A stretch of 64,000 bases of DNA, taken from contig NZ_VCRN01000012.1 of the NCBI RefSeq assembly GCF_009849585.1, positions 91,232 to 155,231 on the forward strand. The letters run 5' to 3'. Source of the DNA: Bacillus sp. ZZV12-4809. Its GTDB lineage: Bacteria; Bacillota; Bacilli; Bacillales; Cytobacillaceae. The notes under the pieces were generated by a model. It did not search any database. It was not told where the DNA came from and saw nothing but the letters and a program-made list of their open reading frames with translations. Both the position numbers and the translations under genes were made by a program. Below are positions 1 through 7,853 of this stretch, one piece after another. Each line of letters opens with the position of its first letter. Within the stretch, counting starts at the first letter, position 1.

Positions 1-1
1 T

Positions 2-868
2 GAGCGTTACTATACACATATCCGCAGGGGAAGAAAGCCATCTGAGGAAATGCTTGAGGATTTAAGAAGCAGGTATGAAGCGATTGGCGGAATATCGCCG
101 CTTGCGGAAATTACTAAAGATCAGGCTGAAAAACTTGAACAGCATTTAAATGAGATTCAGGATGTGTATGAATTCAAAATGTATATTGGATTAAAGCATA
201 TTGAACCTTTCATAGAAGATGCGGTTAAACAAATGCATGAGGATGGGATTGAGGAAGCTGTCAGCATTGTTCTTGCACCACATTTCTCAACTTTCAGCGT
301 AAAATCATATAATGGCAGAGCTAAAGAAGAAGCCGAAAAGCTTGGCGGTCCTGAAATAAAATCTGTTGAAAGCTGGTACAAAGAGCCTAAGTTTATTAAA
401 TATTGGGCTGATCGGGTAAAGGAAACCTTTGCTAAAATGCCTGCTGACGAAAAACAATCAGCAGTGTTAATTGTTTCAGCACATAGTTTGCCCGAAAAGA
501 TTCTGCAGTCAGGAGATCCATATCCGCATCAGCTCCAGGAAACAGCTGACCTCATAGCAGAACAGGCAGGTGTCAAAAATTATGCTGTCGGCTGGCAAAG
601 TGCAGGAAACACACCTGAGCCATGGCTTGGGCCTGATGTGCAGGATTTAACTAGAAATCTATATGAAAATAAAGGCTACAAGGCATTTGTTTACACACCA
701 GTAGGCTTTGTGTCAGATCATCTTGAAGTGCTCTACGATAACGACTTTGAATGCAAAGTCGTCACTGATGAGCTGAAAGCAAGCTATTACCGCCCTGAAA
801 TGCCAAATTCTCAGCCTGAGTTCATTGATGCCATGGCAGATGCCATTTTTAAATTGCTTAATAGATAA
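2..868 (+). CDS. hemH: Ferrochelatase (coproporphyrin ferrochelatase), 5' end outside window
   Basis: Inserts iron into the porphyrin ring late in haem synthesis; in Firmicutes the substrate is coproporphyrin III. The reading frame is open to the left edge, and the first in-window residues [16 protein letters not shown] match the N-terminal part of the family, so about 20 residues are missing. The 288 visible residues carry the catalytic His in SAHSLPEK (near base 480) and the conserved Glu in [14 protein letters not shown] (near base 720). The ATG at 50 is an internal Met, not the start. hemY follows at 957, the usual Bacillus order (hemE-hemH-hemY). Soluble cytoplasmic protein. Identification is firm. 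Confidence 0.95.
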   Translation, partial: ERYYTHIRRGRKPSEEMLEDLRSRYEAIGGISPLAEITKDQAEKLEQHLNEIQDVYEFKMYIGLKHIEPFIEDAVKQMHEDGIEEAVSIVLAPHFSTFSVKSYNGRAKEEAEKLGGPEIKSVESWYKEPKFIKYWADRVKETFAKMPADEKQSAVLIVSAHSLPEKILQSGDPYPHQLQETADLIAEQAGVKNYAVGWQSAGNTPEPWLGPDVQDLTRNLYENKGYKAFVYTPVGFVSDHLEVLYDNDFECKVVTDELKASYYRPEMPNSQPEFIDAMADAIFKLLNR

Positions 869-878
869 AGTGAAGCAT

Positions 879-909
879 CACTCAGTGGTGGCTATCCCGC
901 CACTGAGTG
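879..909. other. Perfect 10-bp hairpin between hemH and hemY
   Basis: CACTCAGTGG (879-888) and CCACTGAGTG (900-909) are exact reverse complements around an 11-base loop. No T run follows, so this is unlikely to be a full intrinsic terminator. It may be an mRNA-processing or stability element within a hemH-hemY transcript. Confidence 0.6.
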
Positions 910-956
910 TTAGCTGAACCAATCGGGCAAAAAATTAGAAAAGAAGGCGATTTACC

Positions 957-2393
957 GTGCAGGGAGAGAAACAGAAAGTTATTGTAGCCGGAGGAGGAAT
1001 TACGGGTCTTGCTGCAGCATACTATCTGCAGAAGGAAGCTAAAGTAAAAGGCCTGGCTTTGGATGTTAAGCTCATAGAGGCATCACATCGACTTGGCGGC
1101 AAGATTCAAACGATAATACGAGACGGTTTTGTGATTGAAAAAGGCCCGGATTCCTTTTTGGCCCGTAAGCAAAGTGCATCGCGTCTTGCCAGGGAAGCAG
1201 GCCTGGAAAAGGAACTTGTGAGAAATACATCCGGCAAGTCCTATGTGCTCGTCAGGCAGCGTTTATATCCAATGCCTGGCGGATCCATCATGGGCATCCC
1301 GACACAAATTGCTCCCTTTATTACAACGGGCTTATTCTCTCCCGCAGGAAAGGCAAGGGCTGCGGCGGATTTTGTGCTGCCGCGCTCTAATCCTTCCACT
1401 GATCAGTCTCTCGGTGCCTTTTTTAGAAGAAGGCTTGGTGACGAAGTTGTCGATAACTTGATTGAACCGCTTCTCTCTGGCATATATGCAGGCGATATTG
1501 ATCAATTGAGCCTTATGGCCACTTTCCCGCAGTTTTATCAGGTTGAGCAGAAGTATAGAAGTTTAATTCTGGGAATGAAGAAGGCTGCAGGCCCTCGCCC
1601 GAAACCTGGAAACAGCAAGAGCAAAGAAGGAATGTTTCTTACTTTCAAATCCGGGCTTCAATCACTTGTCGATGCTCTTGAGAGCAAGCTTGAACCCGGG
1701 ACTGTACTGAAGGGCCATCGCATAGAATCGGTTATTAAGAATGGCGAAAGCTATACCGTTGAAATGAATGGAGGAGAAAAGCTTAAGGCAGATTGCCTGG
1801 TTATGTCTGTTCCCCACCATTCTTTGTGCAGCATTTTCTCCGGCTGGGGACTTTTTGAGCAGTTTAAAGAAATGCCTTCCACTTCAGTAGCAACCGTAGC
1901 TCTTGCTTTTCCGGAGGAAGCGATTGAAAGGGATATAGACGGAACAGGATTTGTTGTCTCACGTCACAGTGATTACACCATTACTGCCTGTACCTGGACA
2001 CATAAGAAATGGCCTCACTCTACCCCAAAAGGCAAAGTGCTTCTGCGCTGTTACGTTGGCAAAGATGGCGATGAAGCAGTTGTGGATCTGTCAGATGATC
2101 AAATTGTTAAAGTTGTGCTTGATGACTTAAATAAAACCATGAATATTACAATGAATCCTGATTTTAGTTATGTAACGAGATGGAAGGATTCAATGCCTCA
2201 GTATACTGTTGGACATAGAGAGCGCGTCCGATTAGCAAAGAAACAGGCGCAGGATAAGCTGCCGGGCATTTTTCTGGCAGGAAGTTCATTTGATGGTCTT
2301 GGTGTTCCTGACTGCATAGACCAGGCAGAAGAGGCAGCTACAAATATATTAGAATACTTGCAAAGCAACAAGCTAAAAGCTGTCCGTGTGTGA
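957..2393 (+). CDS. hemY: Protoporphyrinogen/coproporphyrinogen III oxidase
   Basis: FAD-dependent oxidase of haem synthesis; Gram-positive HemY enzymes oxidise coproporphyrinogen III to coproporphyrin III, the substrate of the preceding ferrochelatase. The N-terminus shows the dinucleotide-binding loop VAGGGITGLAAAYYL (residues about 9-23). The C-terminus has LAGSSFDGLGVPDCIDQAEEAA, the second FAD-contacting segment typical of the family. At 478 residues it is of normal length. Start is GTG at 957, preceded by AGAAGGCGA. It is the last gene of the hem cluster: a strong terminator overlaps its stop codon. Confidence 0.95.
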   Translation: MQGEKQKVIVAGGGITGLAAAYYLQKEAKVKGLALDVKLIEASHRLGGKIQTIIRDGFVIEKGPDSFLARKQSASRLAREAGLEKELVRNTSGKSYVLVRQRLYPMPGGSIMGIPTQIAPFITTGLFSPAGKARAAADFVLPRSNPSTDQSLGAFFRRRLGDEVVDNLIEPLLSGIYAGDIDQLSLMATFPQFYQVEQKYRSLILGMKKAAGPRPKPGNSKSKEGMFLTFKSGLQSLVDALESKLEPGTVLKGHRIESVIKNGESYTVEMNGGEKLKADCLVMSVPHHSLCSIFSGWGLFEQFKEMPSTSVATVALAFPEEAIERDIDGTGFVVSRHSDYTITACTWTHKKWPHSTPKGKVLLRCYVGKDGDEAVVDLSDDQIVKVVLDDLNKTMNITMNPDFSYVTRWKDSMPQYTVGHRERVRLAKKQAQDKLPGIFLAGSSFDGLGVPDCIDQAEEAATNILEYLQSNKLKAVRV

Positions 2394-2403
2394 CAGCTTT
2401 TTA
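2375..2403 (+). terminator. Intrinsic terminator overlapping hemY stop
   Basis: AAAAGCTGTC (2375-2384) pairs with GACAGCTTTT (2392-2401), with the T run continuing to 2402. The hemY stop codon (2391-2393) lies in the loop/right arm, so the terminator is partly coding. Confidence 0.85.
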
Positions 2404-2465
2404 AATTGGCCATTTAATTCAGGTTGCTTTTTAAAACAGAGTATGATAAATTACTTTTTGTACTA

Positions 2466-2490
2466 ATGACCAAATTGTTCATTTAGTCAT
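2466..2490. promoter_or_regulatory. Candidate TetR (YhgD) operator upstream of yhgD
   Basis: A 25-bp interrupted palindrome: ATGAC(C)AAAT at the left and ATTT(A)GTCAT at the right. It lies 17 bp before the TetR start codon. A site of exactly the same length and half-site sequence lies before yhgE at 3105-3129, which suggests both are bound by the encoded TetR protein. The pairing is seen in sequence; the binding is inferred. Confidence 0.7.
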
Positions 2491-2507
2491 TATTAAGAGG
2501 TGAGTAT

Positions 2508-3080
2508 ATGTCAGCAGATCGGAAGCAGCAAATTCTTGAAGCAGCCACAAAATCATTTTCTCTTTTTGGATACAAAGCAACCACTATGGATCAGGTTGCA
2601 AAGCTTGCAAATGTTGGGAAAGGCACTATTTATAATTTCTTTAAAAATAAGGAAGAGCTGTTTGATGAAATTATCCAAACGCTCATTAAAGAAATGAAAA
2701 GTGCAGCAGATGAAGCGCTGGATCCTTCTTTGCCCTTTCATAAAAATGTTCATCGGGGATTGTATAAAATACTTGAATTTCGCATGAAGCATCAGCTGAC
2801 AATTAAGCTTTTCCAGGAAGCGAAGGAAATGGGCACTCCTGCTGTTACAGATGTAATTGGGAAATTGGAGGATGCGATAATCAAGTATGTAAAAGACAAA
2901 GTTACGCTTGCCATTGAAAGAGGAGAAATCCGGGAATGCGACCCGGAATTGACTTCCTTTGTCATGCTTAAGCTGTATATTGCTCTTATTTTTGATTGGG
3001 AACAGCGTCATGAACCTTTGGAAAAAGAAAAAATAGCACTTCTGTTTGAGCAATACATTATGAAAGGATTATCGAACTAG
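2508..3080 (+). CDS. yhgD: TetR/AcrR-family transcriptional regulator
   Basis: 190-residue one-domain repressor. The N-terminal helix-turn-helix is clear: ADRKQQILEAATKSFSLFGY, then TTMDQVAKLANVGKGTIYNFFKNKEELF (residues about 25-52). The C-terminal ligand and dimer domain is divergent, as usual. Start is ATG at 2508 with AAGAGGTGAG as ribosome site. It sits between hemY and yhgE as in B. subtilis (yhgD). Two matching 25-bp palindromes, before this gene and before yhgE, imply it controls itself and the membrane protein. The inducing ligand cannot be read from sequence. Confidence 0.85.
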   Translation: MSADRKQQILEAATKSFSLFGYKATTMDQVAKLANVGKGTIYNFFKNKEELFDEIIQTLIKEMKSAADEALDPSLPFHKNVHRGLYKILEFRMKHQLTIKLFQEAKEMGTPAVTDVIGKLEDAIIKYVKDKVTLAIERGEIRECDPELTSFVMLKLYIALIFDWEQRHEPLEKEKIALLFEQYIMKGLSN

Positions 3081-3104
3081 ATAGTCCTCTATTTTTTCAG
3101 AAAG

Positions 3105-3129
3105 ATGACCAAATGAGAAAAATGGTCAT
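3105..3129. promoter_or_regulatory. Candidate TetR (YhgD) operator upstream of yhgE
   Basis: ATGACCA (3105-3111) and TGGTCAT (3123-3129) are exact reverse complements separated by 11 bp, 23 bp before the yhgE start. The left half, ATGACCAAAT, is identical to that of the site at 2466-2490, and both sites span 25 bp. Confidence 0.75.
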
Positions 3130-3152
3130 ATAGTAATTTGGAGGGATTTACA

Positions 3153-5321
3153 ATGAAAAACAAACTTTTATTTAGGGAGTTATCAGCTATTATAAAAAAC
3201 AAAAAGCTGCTGATTCCGATTATCGCAGTGATGTTTATTCCGGTTTTATACAGCGGAATGTTTCTGTGGGCATTCTGGGATCCATACGATCAATTAAATG
3301 ACCTTCCGGTTGCCATTGTTAATGAAGATGCAGGTGCTGTACTGGAAGGAAATGAATTGCAGCTGGGCAATGACCTTGTTGATAAGTTAATGGAAAGCAA
3401 GGACTTTAATTTTCAATTTGTTGAAAAAGGAGAAGCATACAAGGATCTAAATGATCAGCAATACTATATGCTGGTTGAAATTCCTAAGAACTTTTCCAAG
3501 AATGCAACAACTCTGCTGGAAGACAACCCGCAAAAAATGAATTTGATCTATGTTCCCAATGAGAGCTACAATTTTCTATCAGCTCAAATTGGAGAAACAG
3601 CTATAGAAAGAATAAAAGCGTCTCTATCAGAAAAAGTAACGGAGACATATGCCGAAACAATGTTTGATAAAATAGGGGAATTGGCAGATGGCATTGGGCA
3701 GGCTAGTGATGGTGCCCTTCAAATCAGTGAAGGAGCAGCTGATCTTAAGGACGGTTCCAGAACCTTGCATGAGAAGCTTGAGCTTTTAGCCGATAAATCG
3801 ATTGAGTTCAATAACGGTGTAAGCTCAGCAAGCAAAGGCTCTGAAGAAATGGCAAAAGGAGCTAAATCTCTTTCAGAAGGTTTAGGCAAGCTGGCTGCAG
3901 CCCAGTCGGAATTGAGTAATGCGTCTGATCAGCTTAAATCTGGAAGTGAAAACCTCTCTGCTGGTGTTACACAAACAAAAGAAGGAACTTTAATGGTAAA
4001 AGAAAAACTTCCAGGTATGATTGATGGAACCAAACAGCTAGAAAATGGAGCAAATACATTATCTTCATCACTTGAGCAATGGCAAGCGGAAGCACAAAAA
4101 CTCAGCGGAGGCACTGCCCTTTTAGAACAAAAGCTGCAGGGCATTTTATCGCAGCTTCCAGAAGGTTCTCCTGAAAAGGCTGAACTTCAGACTGTTCTTG
4201 CACAGCTGAAGACTGGATCAGCCCAGCTTGCCGAATCAGCCGGTAAACTATCTGCTGGCGGAGCCGGACTGTCCCAAAAAATAGGTCAGCTAAATGCAGG
4301 ACAAATGCAGCTCCAGCAAGGAATAAATCAGCTTGCCCAAGGAACATCCGAGCTCGAAAAAGGCTCTATTCAGCTGGTACAGGGCCATAAAGATTTCAGT
4401 TCCGGAATGGAAACATTTGCTCAGAAGTTTGGTGAAGCACAGGCAGGAGCTGACAGGCTTGCAGGAGGTGCATCAGATTTGTCAGGCGGTCTTGGCAAAC
4501 TGACACAAGGTTCAGCAGCATTTGCAGATGGCACGAAACAGCTTGAAGATGGTGCAGGTAAGGTTGCTGAGGGTAATTCACAAATTTATGAAGGTTCGTC
4601 TGAATTAGCCAATAAATTAGCGGATGGCGCTGAAAATGCATCATCAGTAGATGCCAGCGATAAAACTTTTAATATGATGGCAAATCCGGTAGAAATAGAT
4701 AATGAGAAGATTACAGAAGTTCCAAACTACGGTACGGGGTTTGCACCATATTTTCTGTCTCTTGGTCTATTTGTTGGAGCTCTGCTGCTTTCTATTGTTT
4801 TCCCGCTTAGAGAACCGGCTGGCGTTCCACGCTCAGGATTCAGCTGGTTTGCAAGCAAGTTTGGAGTTTTAGCAGGAATAGGCATTATTCAGGGGCTCAT
4901 TGCAGCGATGATACTATTACTGGGACTAGGCCTGGAAGTGCAGAGTGTACCATTGTTTCTTCTGTTTACTATCCTAACCAGCCTGACTTTCATAGCGCTT
5001 ATTCAATTTTTTGTCACTGCCATGGGTGATCCGGGCAGGTTTGCTGCGATTATTATATTAATACTCCAGCTGACAACAAGTGCCGGTACTTTTCCGCTTG
5101 AGCTGATTCCTAATGCACTGCAGCCAATCAGTTCATATTTGCCAATGACCTATTCTGTTTCCGGTTTTAAGGCAGTTATTTCAAGCGGCAATTTTGATTT
5201 TATGTGGGAAAATGCGGTGATTCTCCTGAGCTTCGGAGCCTTGTTTATTGCAGGATCCTTTATATACTTTATTGCCATGCACAAAAAGAGATTTGCAGCT
5301 GCTTTTGAGCAGCAAAATTGA
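3153..5321 (+). CDS. yhgE: YhgE/Pip-family membrane protein (ABC-2 permease-like)
   Basis: 722-residue integral membrane protein of the YhgE/Pip (phage infection protein) family. One N-terminal membrane segment (LIPIIAVMFIPVLYSGMFLWAFW, split here by charge) precedes a large external region. That region (about residues 170-500) is built of many short repeats of the form LxxGxxxLxxG, predicted coiled coil. Five or so C-terminal membrane segments follow, as in ABC-2 type permeases. Lactococcal Pip is a phage receptor; the normal substrate of this family is not established. ATG at 3153 with GGAGGG is preferred to an upstream in-frame TTG at 3138. Probably repressed by the adjacent TetR protein. 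Confidence 0.85.
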   Translation: MKNKLLFRELSAIIKNKKLLIPIIAVMFIPVLYSGMFLWAFWDPYDQLNDLPVAIVNEDAGAVLEGNELQLGNDLVDKLMESKDFNFQFVEKGEAYKDLNDQQYYMLVEIPKNFSKNATTLLEDNPQKMNLIYVPNESYNFLSAQIGETAIERIKASLSEKVTETYAETMFDKIGELADGIGQASDGALQISEGAADLKDGSRTLHEKLELLADKSIEFNNGVSSASKGSEEMAKGAKSLSEGLGKLAAAQSELSNASDQLKSGSENLSAGVTQTKEGTLMVKEKLPGMIDGTKQLENGANTLSSSLEQWQAEAQKLSGGTALLEQKLQGILSQLPEGSPEKAELQTVLAQLKTGSAQLAESAGKLSAGGAGLSQKIGQLNAGQMQLQQGINQLAQGTSELEKGSIQLVQGHKDFSSGMETFAQKFGEAQAGADRLAGGASDLSGGLGKLTQGSAAFADGTKQLEDGAGKVAEGNSQIYEGSSELANKLADGAENASSVDASDKTFNMMANPVEIDNEKITEVPNYGTGFAPYFLSLGLFVGALLLSIVFPLREPAGVPRSGFSWFASKFGVLAGIGIIQGLIAAMILLLGLGLEVQSVPLFLLFTILTSLTFIALIQFFVTAMGDPGRFAAIIILILQLTTSAGTFPLELIPNALQPISSYLPMTYSVSGFKAVISSGNFDFMWENAVILLSFGALFIAGSFIYFIAMHKKRFAAAFEQQN

Positions 5322-5335
5322 TTATAGGTAAAAGC

Positions 5336-5361
5336 AAAGCCAGCCCTGCAGGGCTGGCTTT
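5336..5361. terminator. Bidirectional intrinsic terminator (yhgE / yhfH)
   Basis: AAAGCCAGCCC (5336-5346), loop TGCA, GGGCTGGCTTT (5351-5361): a perfect 11-bp stem with A and T flanks. It serves yhgE on the plus strand and yhfH on the minus strand. Confidence 0.85.
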
Positions 5362-5373
5362 AAATATATTATT

Positions 5374-5508
5374 CTATAAATCTGTCATTCCCATGCATTT
5401 TTCACACTTGTTTCCGTAGCATTCATGCTGCTCTTCGATTGACTTCCCGCATTCTGAACATTGTTTTGCCGGCAGGTTTCTGAAAAACTCCATAATGTTT
5501 TGAATCAT
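5374..5508 (-). CDS. yhfH: YhfH family small zinc-ribbon-like protein
   Basis: A 44-residue protein on the minus strand. It has two Cys pairs, CSEC and CEKC (with the intervening sequence GKSIEEQHECYGNK), plus an extra Cys in HECYG, consistent with a tiny zinc-binding fold. The N-terminus MIQNIMEFFRNLPAKQCSEC matches the YhfH family of Bacillus. AGGAGG stands 8-13 bases before the ATG. It lies between yhgE and yhfI, as in B. subtilis. Function is unknown in the family; no partner is suggested apart from position. The downstream hairpin at 5336-5361 ends the transcript. Confidence 0.85.
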   Translation of the reverse strand: MIQNIMEFFRNLPAKQCSECGKSIEEQHECYGNKCEKCMGMTDL

Positions 5509-5751
5509 GTTGAAGCCTCCTAATTTGTGTTTTTGTTCTAAATAGTTCGATTATTTAAATCTATTGTATTATAACAGCGTTTTTATGTCAACGTCTGTTT
5601 CAATACAATTTTAAAAAAGTGAAAAAATAGGCATAATCTAGTATATTGGACATAGGAAAGCCAGGTTATCCAGTTATAGCGAATCCGTTTATGCTTTCTT
5701 TTAGGCTCTTTTCGAATAAACTGCTGTTTTTTCGGCTATCGATGTTATCTA

Positions 5752-5806
5752 TTGATTTCCGCTAGAAGCTGCTCCAACGGTGTTTCGCAACTTCCGCTGC
5801 AATCAA
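5752..5806. repeat. Degenerate intergenic inverted-repeat element
   Basis: The 431-base gap between yhfH and yhfI holds no credible gene. Within it, TTGATTTCCGCTAGAAG (5752-5768) and CTTCCGCTGCAATCAA (5791-5806) form an imperfect inverted repeat. The ends resemble those of an intergenic repeat that I recall from many Bacillus chromosomes (TTGATTTCCGCT at one end, ATCAA at the other), here much shortened. The rest of the gap is AT-rich. Confidence 0.45.
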
Positions 5807-5939
5807 CTCAGTAAATAAATTATAAAAGCAACAAACTTTGCAAAAACAGCATTCATTCTATATAGCCCATAAATTCTGATGTTATTTATCTGTAATAGCT
5901 TCAGACGGCATTCACTTTTCTAATTAGGAGGAATTTGTG

Positions 5940-6674
5940 ATGAAGTTAACTGTAATTGGCAGCTGGGGAGGTTACCCTAAAGCTGATGGGGCAAGTTCCG
6001 GGTATTTGCTCGAGCATGAAGGCTTTCATTTGCTGGTCGACTGCGGAAGCGGAGTGCTTTCGAAAATGCAGAATTTTATTCAGCCAGAAGAGTTAGACGC
6101 GGTGGTTATATCGCATTACCATCCAGATCATATTGCAGATATAGGAGTACTGCAGCATGCCAGGCTCATTCAGGGGTTCTTGGGCAGAAAAACAGATACT
6201 CTGCCGATTTACGGACATTCTTTCGACCAGCCCGAATTTGCCAAGCTTACATACAAGGATATTACTAAAGGTGTCGCCTATGATCCTGAAGCAATTCTCA
6301 CAGCAGGACCGTTTCAAATTCGCTTTTTGAAAACCAATCATCCTGTGCCATGCTATGCAATGAGAATTGAAGCAGACGGCAGTTCCGTTATTTACACGGC
6401 AGATACCTCTTATAAGAAAGAGCTGGAGGCATTTAGCGAAAATGCAGATCTATTAATATGCGAGTGTAATTTTTATGGTCATCAAAACGGGAAGAACGCA
6501 GGGCACATGACAAGCTTGGATGCTGGAACATTGGCAAGCATTGCAAAGGTGAAAAATTTGCTGCTGACTCATTTGCCTCATTATGGTGAAGTGCGAAAGC
6601 TGAAGGAAGAGGCATCTACTAAATATGCCGGTCCAATTTCTTTAGCGGATTATCAATGGTCCCATATTTTTTAA
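5940..6674 (+). CDS. yhfI: MBL-fold metallo-hydrolase
   Basis: 244-residue metallo-beta-lactamase-fold protein. The zinc-binding HxHxDH motif is clear in VISHYHPDHIAD (residues about 57-68). Further ligands are expected in NHPVPCYAM, IYTADTSY and the late LLTHLPHYG. The fold resembles RNase Z/YhfI-type hydrolases. ATG at 5940 has a better spacing to TAGGAGGA than the GTG at 5937. lplJ begins 12 bases after the stop, so the two are probably co-transcribed. The substrate is not known. Confidence 0.85.
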   Translation: MKLTVIGSWGGYPKADGASSGYLLEHEGFHLLVDCGSGVLSKMQNFIQPEELDAVVISHYHPDHIADIGVLQHARLIQGFLGRKTDTLPIYGHSFDQPEFAKLTYKDITKGVAYDPEAILTAGPFQIRFLKTNHPVPCYAMRIEADGSSVIYTADTSYKKELEAFSENADLLICECNFYGHQNGKNAGHMTSLDAGTLASIAKVKNLLLTHLPHYGEVRKLKEEASTKYAGPISLADYQWSHIF

Positions 6675-6686
6675 GGAGGAAAACAT

Positions 6687-7676
6687 ATGCTTTTTATCGA
6701 CAACCAGGGAATCACAGATCCCAGAATTAACCTTGCAATTGAGGAATATGCATTAAAAAATCTTGATATAGAAGAAACCTATTTGCTATTTTATATTAAT
6801 GAACCCTCCATTATTATCGGGAAAAACCAGAATACAGTGGAAGAGATAAATACGGAGTACGTTGAGAATAATGGCATCCATGTTGTCAGAAGGCTATCTG
6901 GTGGCGGGGCTGTTTATCATGATTTAGGCAATTTGAACTTCAGCTTTATTACAAAAGATGATGGTGATAGCTTTCATAACTTCCGAAAATTTACCGAGCC
7001 AGTTACAGAAGCTTTGCAGAAGCTTGGTGTGAATGCTGAATTAAGCGGCCGGAATGATTTGATGGCAGAAGGCAGAAAAATATCGGGGAATGCCCAGTTT
7101 TCCACTAAAGGGAGAATGTTTAGCCATGGTACCCTTTTGTTTGATTCCGAAATAGAAAGTGTAGTTTCAGCGTTAAAGGTAAAGAAGGATAAAATTGAAT
7201 CAAAGGGCATTAAATCAATTCGAAGCCGGGTTGCTAATATTTCGGAGTTTCTGGATGAAAAAATCACTGTTGAAGAATTTCGCTCTTTACTGCTAAAGAA
7301 TATTTTTGGGGATTTAGATGAAATTCCTGAGTACAAGCTTACGGATGAAGATTGGGAAAAGATTCATCAGCTGTCCAGGGAGCGCTATCAAAACTGGGAT
7401 TGGAATTATGGAAGATCGCCTAAATTTGATCTTCAGCATTCTCATCGCTTCCCTGTAGGGCAAATTGATATCAGACTAAATGTCACCAAAGGAAAAATTG
7501 AGGGATGCAAAATATATGGAGACTTCTTTGGGGTTGGTGATGTTAGTGAAATTGAAAACAAGCTAACAGGAATCCGCTATGAAAAGTCAGAGATTGAAAA
7601 GGCTCTTGAAGGAGTGGAAGTTAAGCATTACTTCGGAAATGTGACTAAAGAAGAATTTATCAACCTGGTGTATTAA
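6687..7676 (+). CDS. lplJ: Lipoate-protein ligase
   Basis: Activates lipoate with ATP and attaches it to lipoyl domains of 2-oxoacid dehydrogenases and GcvH. The family hallmark RRLSGGGAVYHDLGNLNFSF is at about residues 70-89, and KISGNAQFSTKGRMFSHGTLL at about 130 supplies the catalytic Lys region. At 329 residues it includes the C-terminal accessory domain. Start ATG at 6687 with AAGGAGGAAAAC. Orthologue of B. subtilis LplJ (YhfJ) by position after yhfI and before lcfB. Confidence 0.93.
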   Translation: MLFIDNQGITDPRINLAIEEYALKNLDIEETYLLFYINEPSIIIGKNQNTVEEINTEYVENNGIHVVRRLSGGGAVYHDLGNLNFSFITKDDGDSFHNFRKFTEPVTEALQKLGVNAELSGRNDLMAEGRKISGNAQFSTKGRMFSHGTLLFDSEIESVVSALKVKKDKIESKGIKSIRSRVANISEFLDEKITVEEFRSLLLKNIFGDLDEIPEYKLTDEDWEKIHQLSRERYQNWDWNYGRSPKFDLQHSHRFPVGQIDIRLNVTKGKIEGCKIYGDFFGVGDVSEIENKLTGIRYEKSEIEKALEGVEVKHYFGNVTKEEFINLVY

Positions 7677-7684
7677 CGATTGAG

Positions 7685-7706
7685 AGCTGGCATAATGCCG
7701 GCTTTT
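7685..7706 (+). terminator. Intrinsic terminator after lplJ
   Basis: AGCTGGCAT and ATGCCGGCT pair (one G-U) around a tight loop and are followed by TTT. Confidence 0.7.
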
Positions 7707-7762
7707 CTTATTCGTATAAGTTTTGTGGAGCAGTTTGCCTGTAAAAAGATTCGCTTTCCTAC

Positions 7763-7791
7763 TTGAATACAAAAATTTCTTTCAATATAAT
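7763..7791 (+). promoter_or_regulatory. Sigma-A promoter of lcfB
   Basis: TTGAAT (7763-7768), a 17-base spacer and TATAAT (7786-7791). The start point would be near 7798, just before the FadR-type operator at 7819. Confidence 0.8.
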
Positions 7792-7818
7792 ATATTTAGA
7801 AAATTTATTAAATAAAAA

Positions 7819-7836
7819 TGAATGATCATTCATTCA
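7819..7836. promoter_or_regulatory. FadR-type operator before lcfB
   Basis: TGAATGATCATTCATTCA matches the B. subtilis FadR box (TGAATGAMTANTCATTCA, from memory) at 16 of 18 positions. It lies about 20 bp after the predicted transcription start, where a bound repressor would block elongation. In B. subtilis lcfB is a FadR target, released by long-chain acyl-CoA. Confidence 0.85.
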
Positions 7837-7853
7837 TATTAGGGGGAGTGTAA

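Noticed and set aside
2553..3053. 166-codon minus-strand open frame opposite yhgD
   Set aside because: No ribosome site, odd Phe/Lys-rich composition, and fully covered by a clear TetR gene on the other strand.
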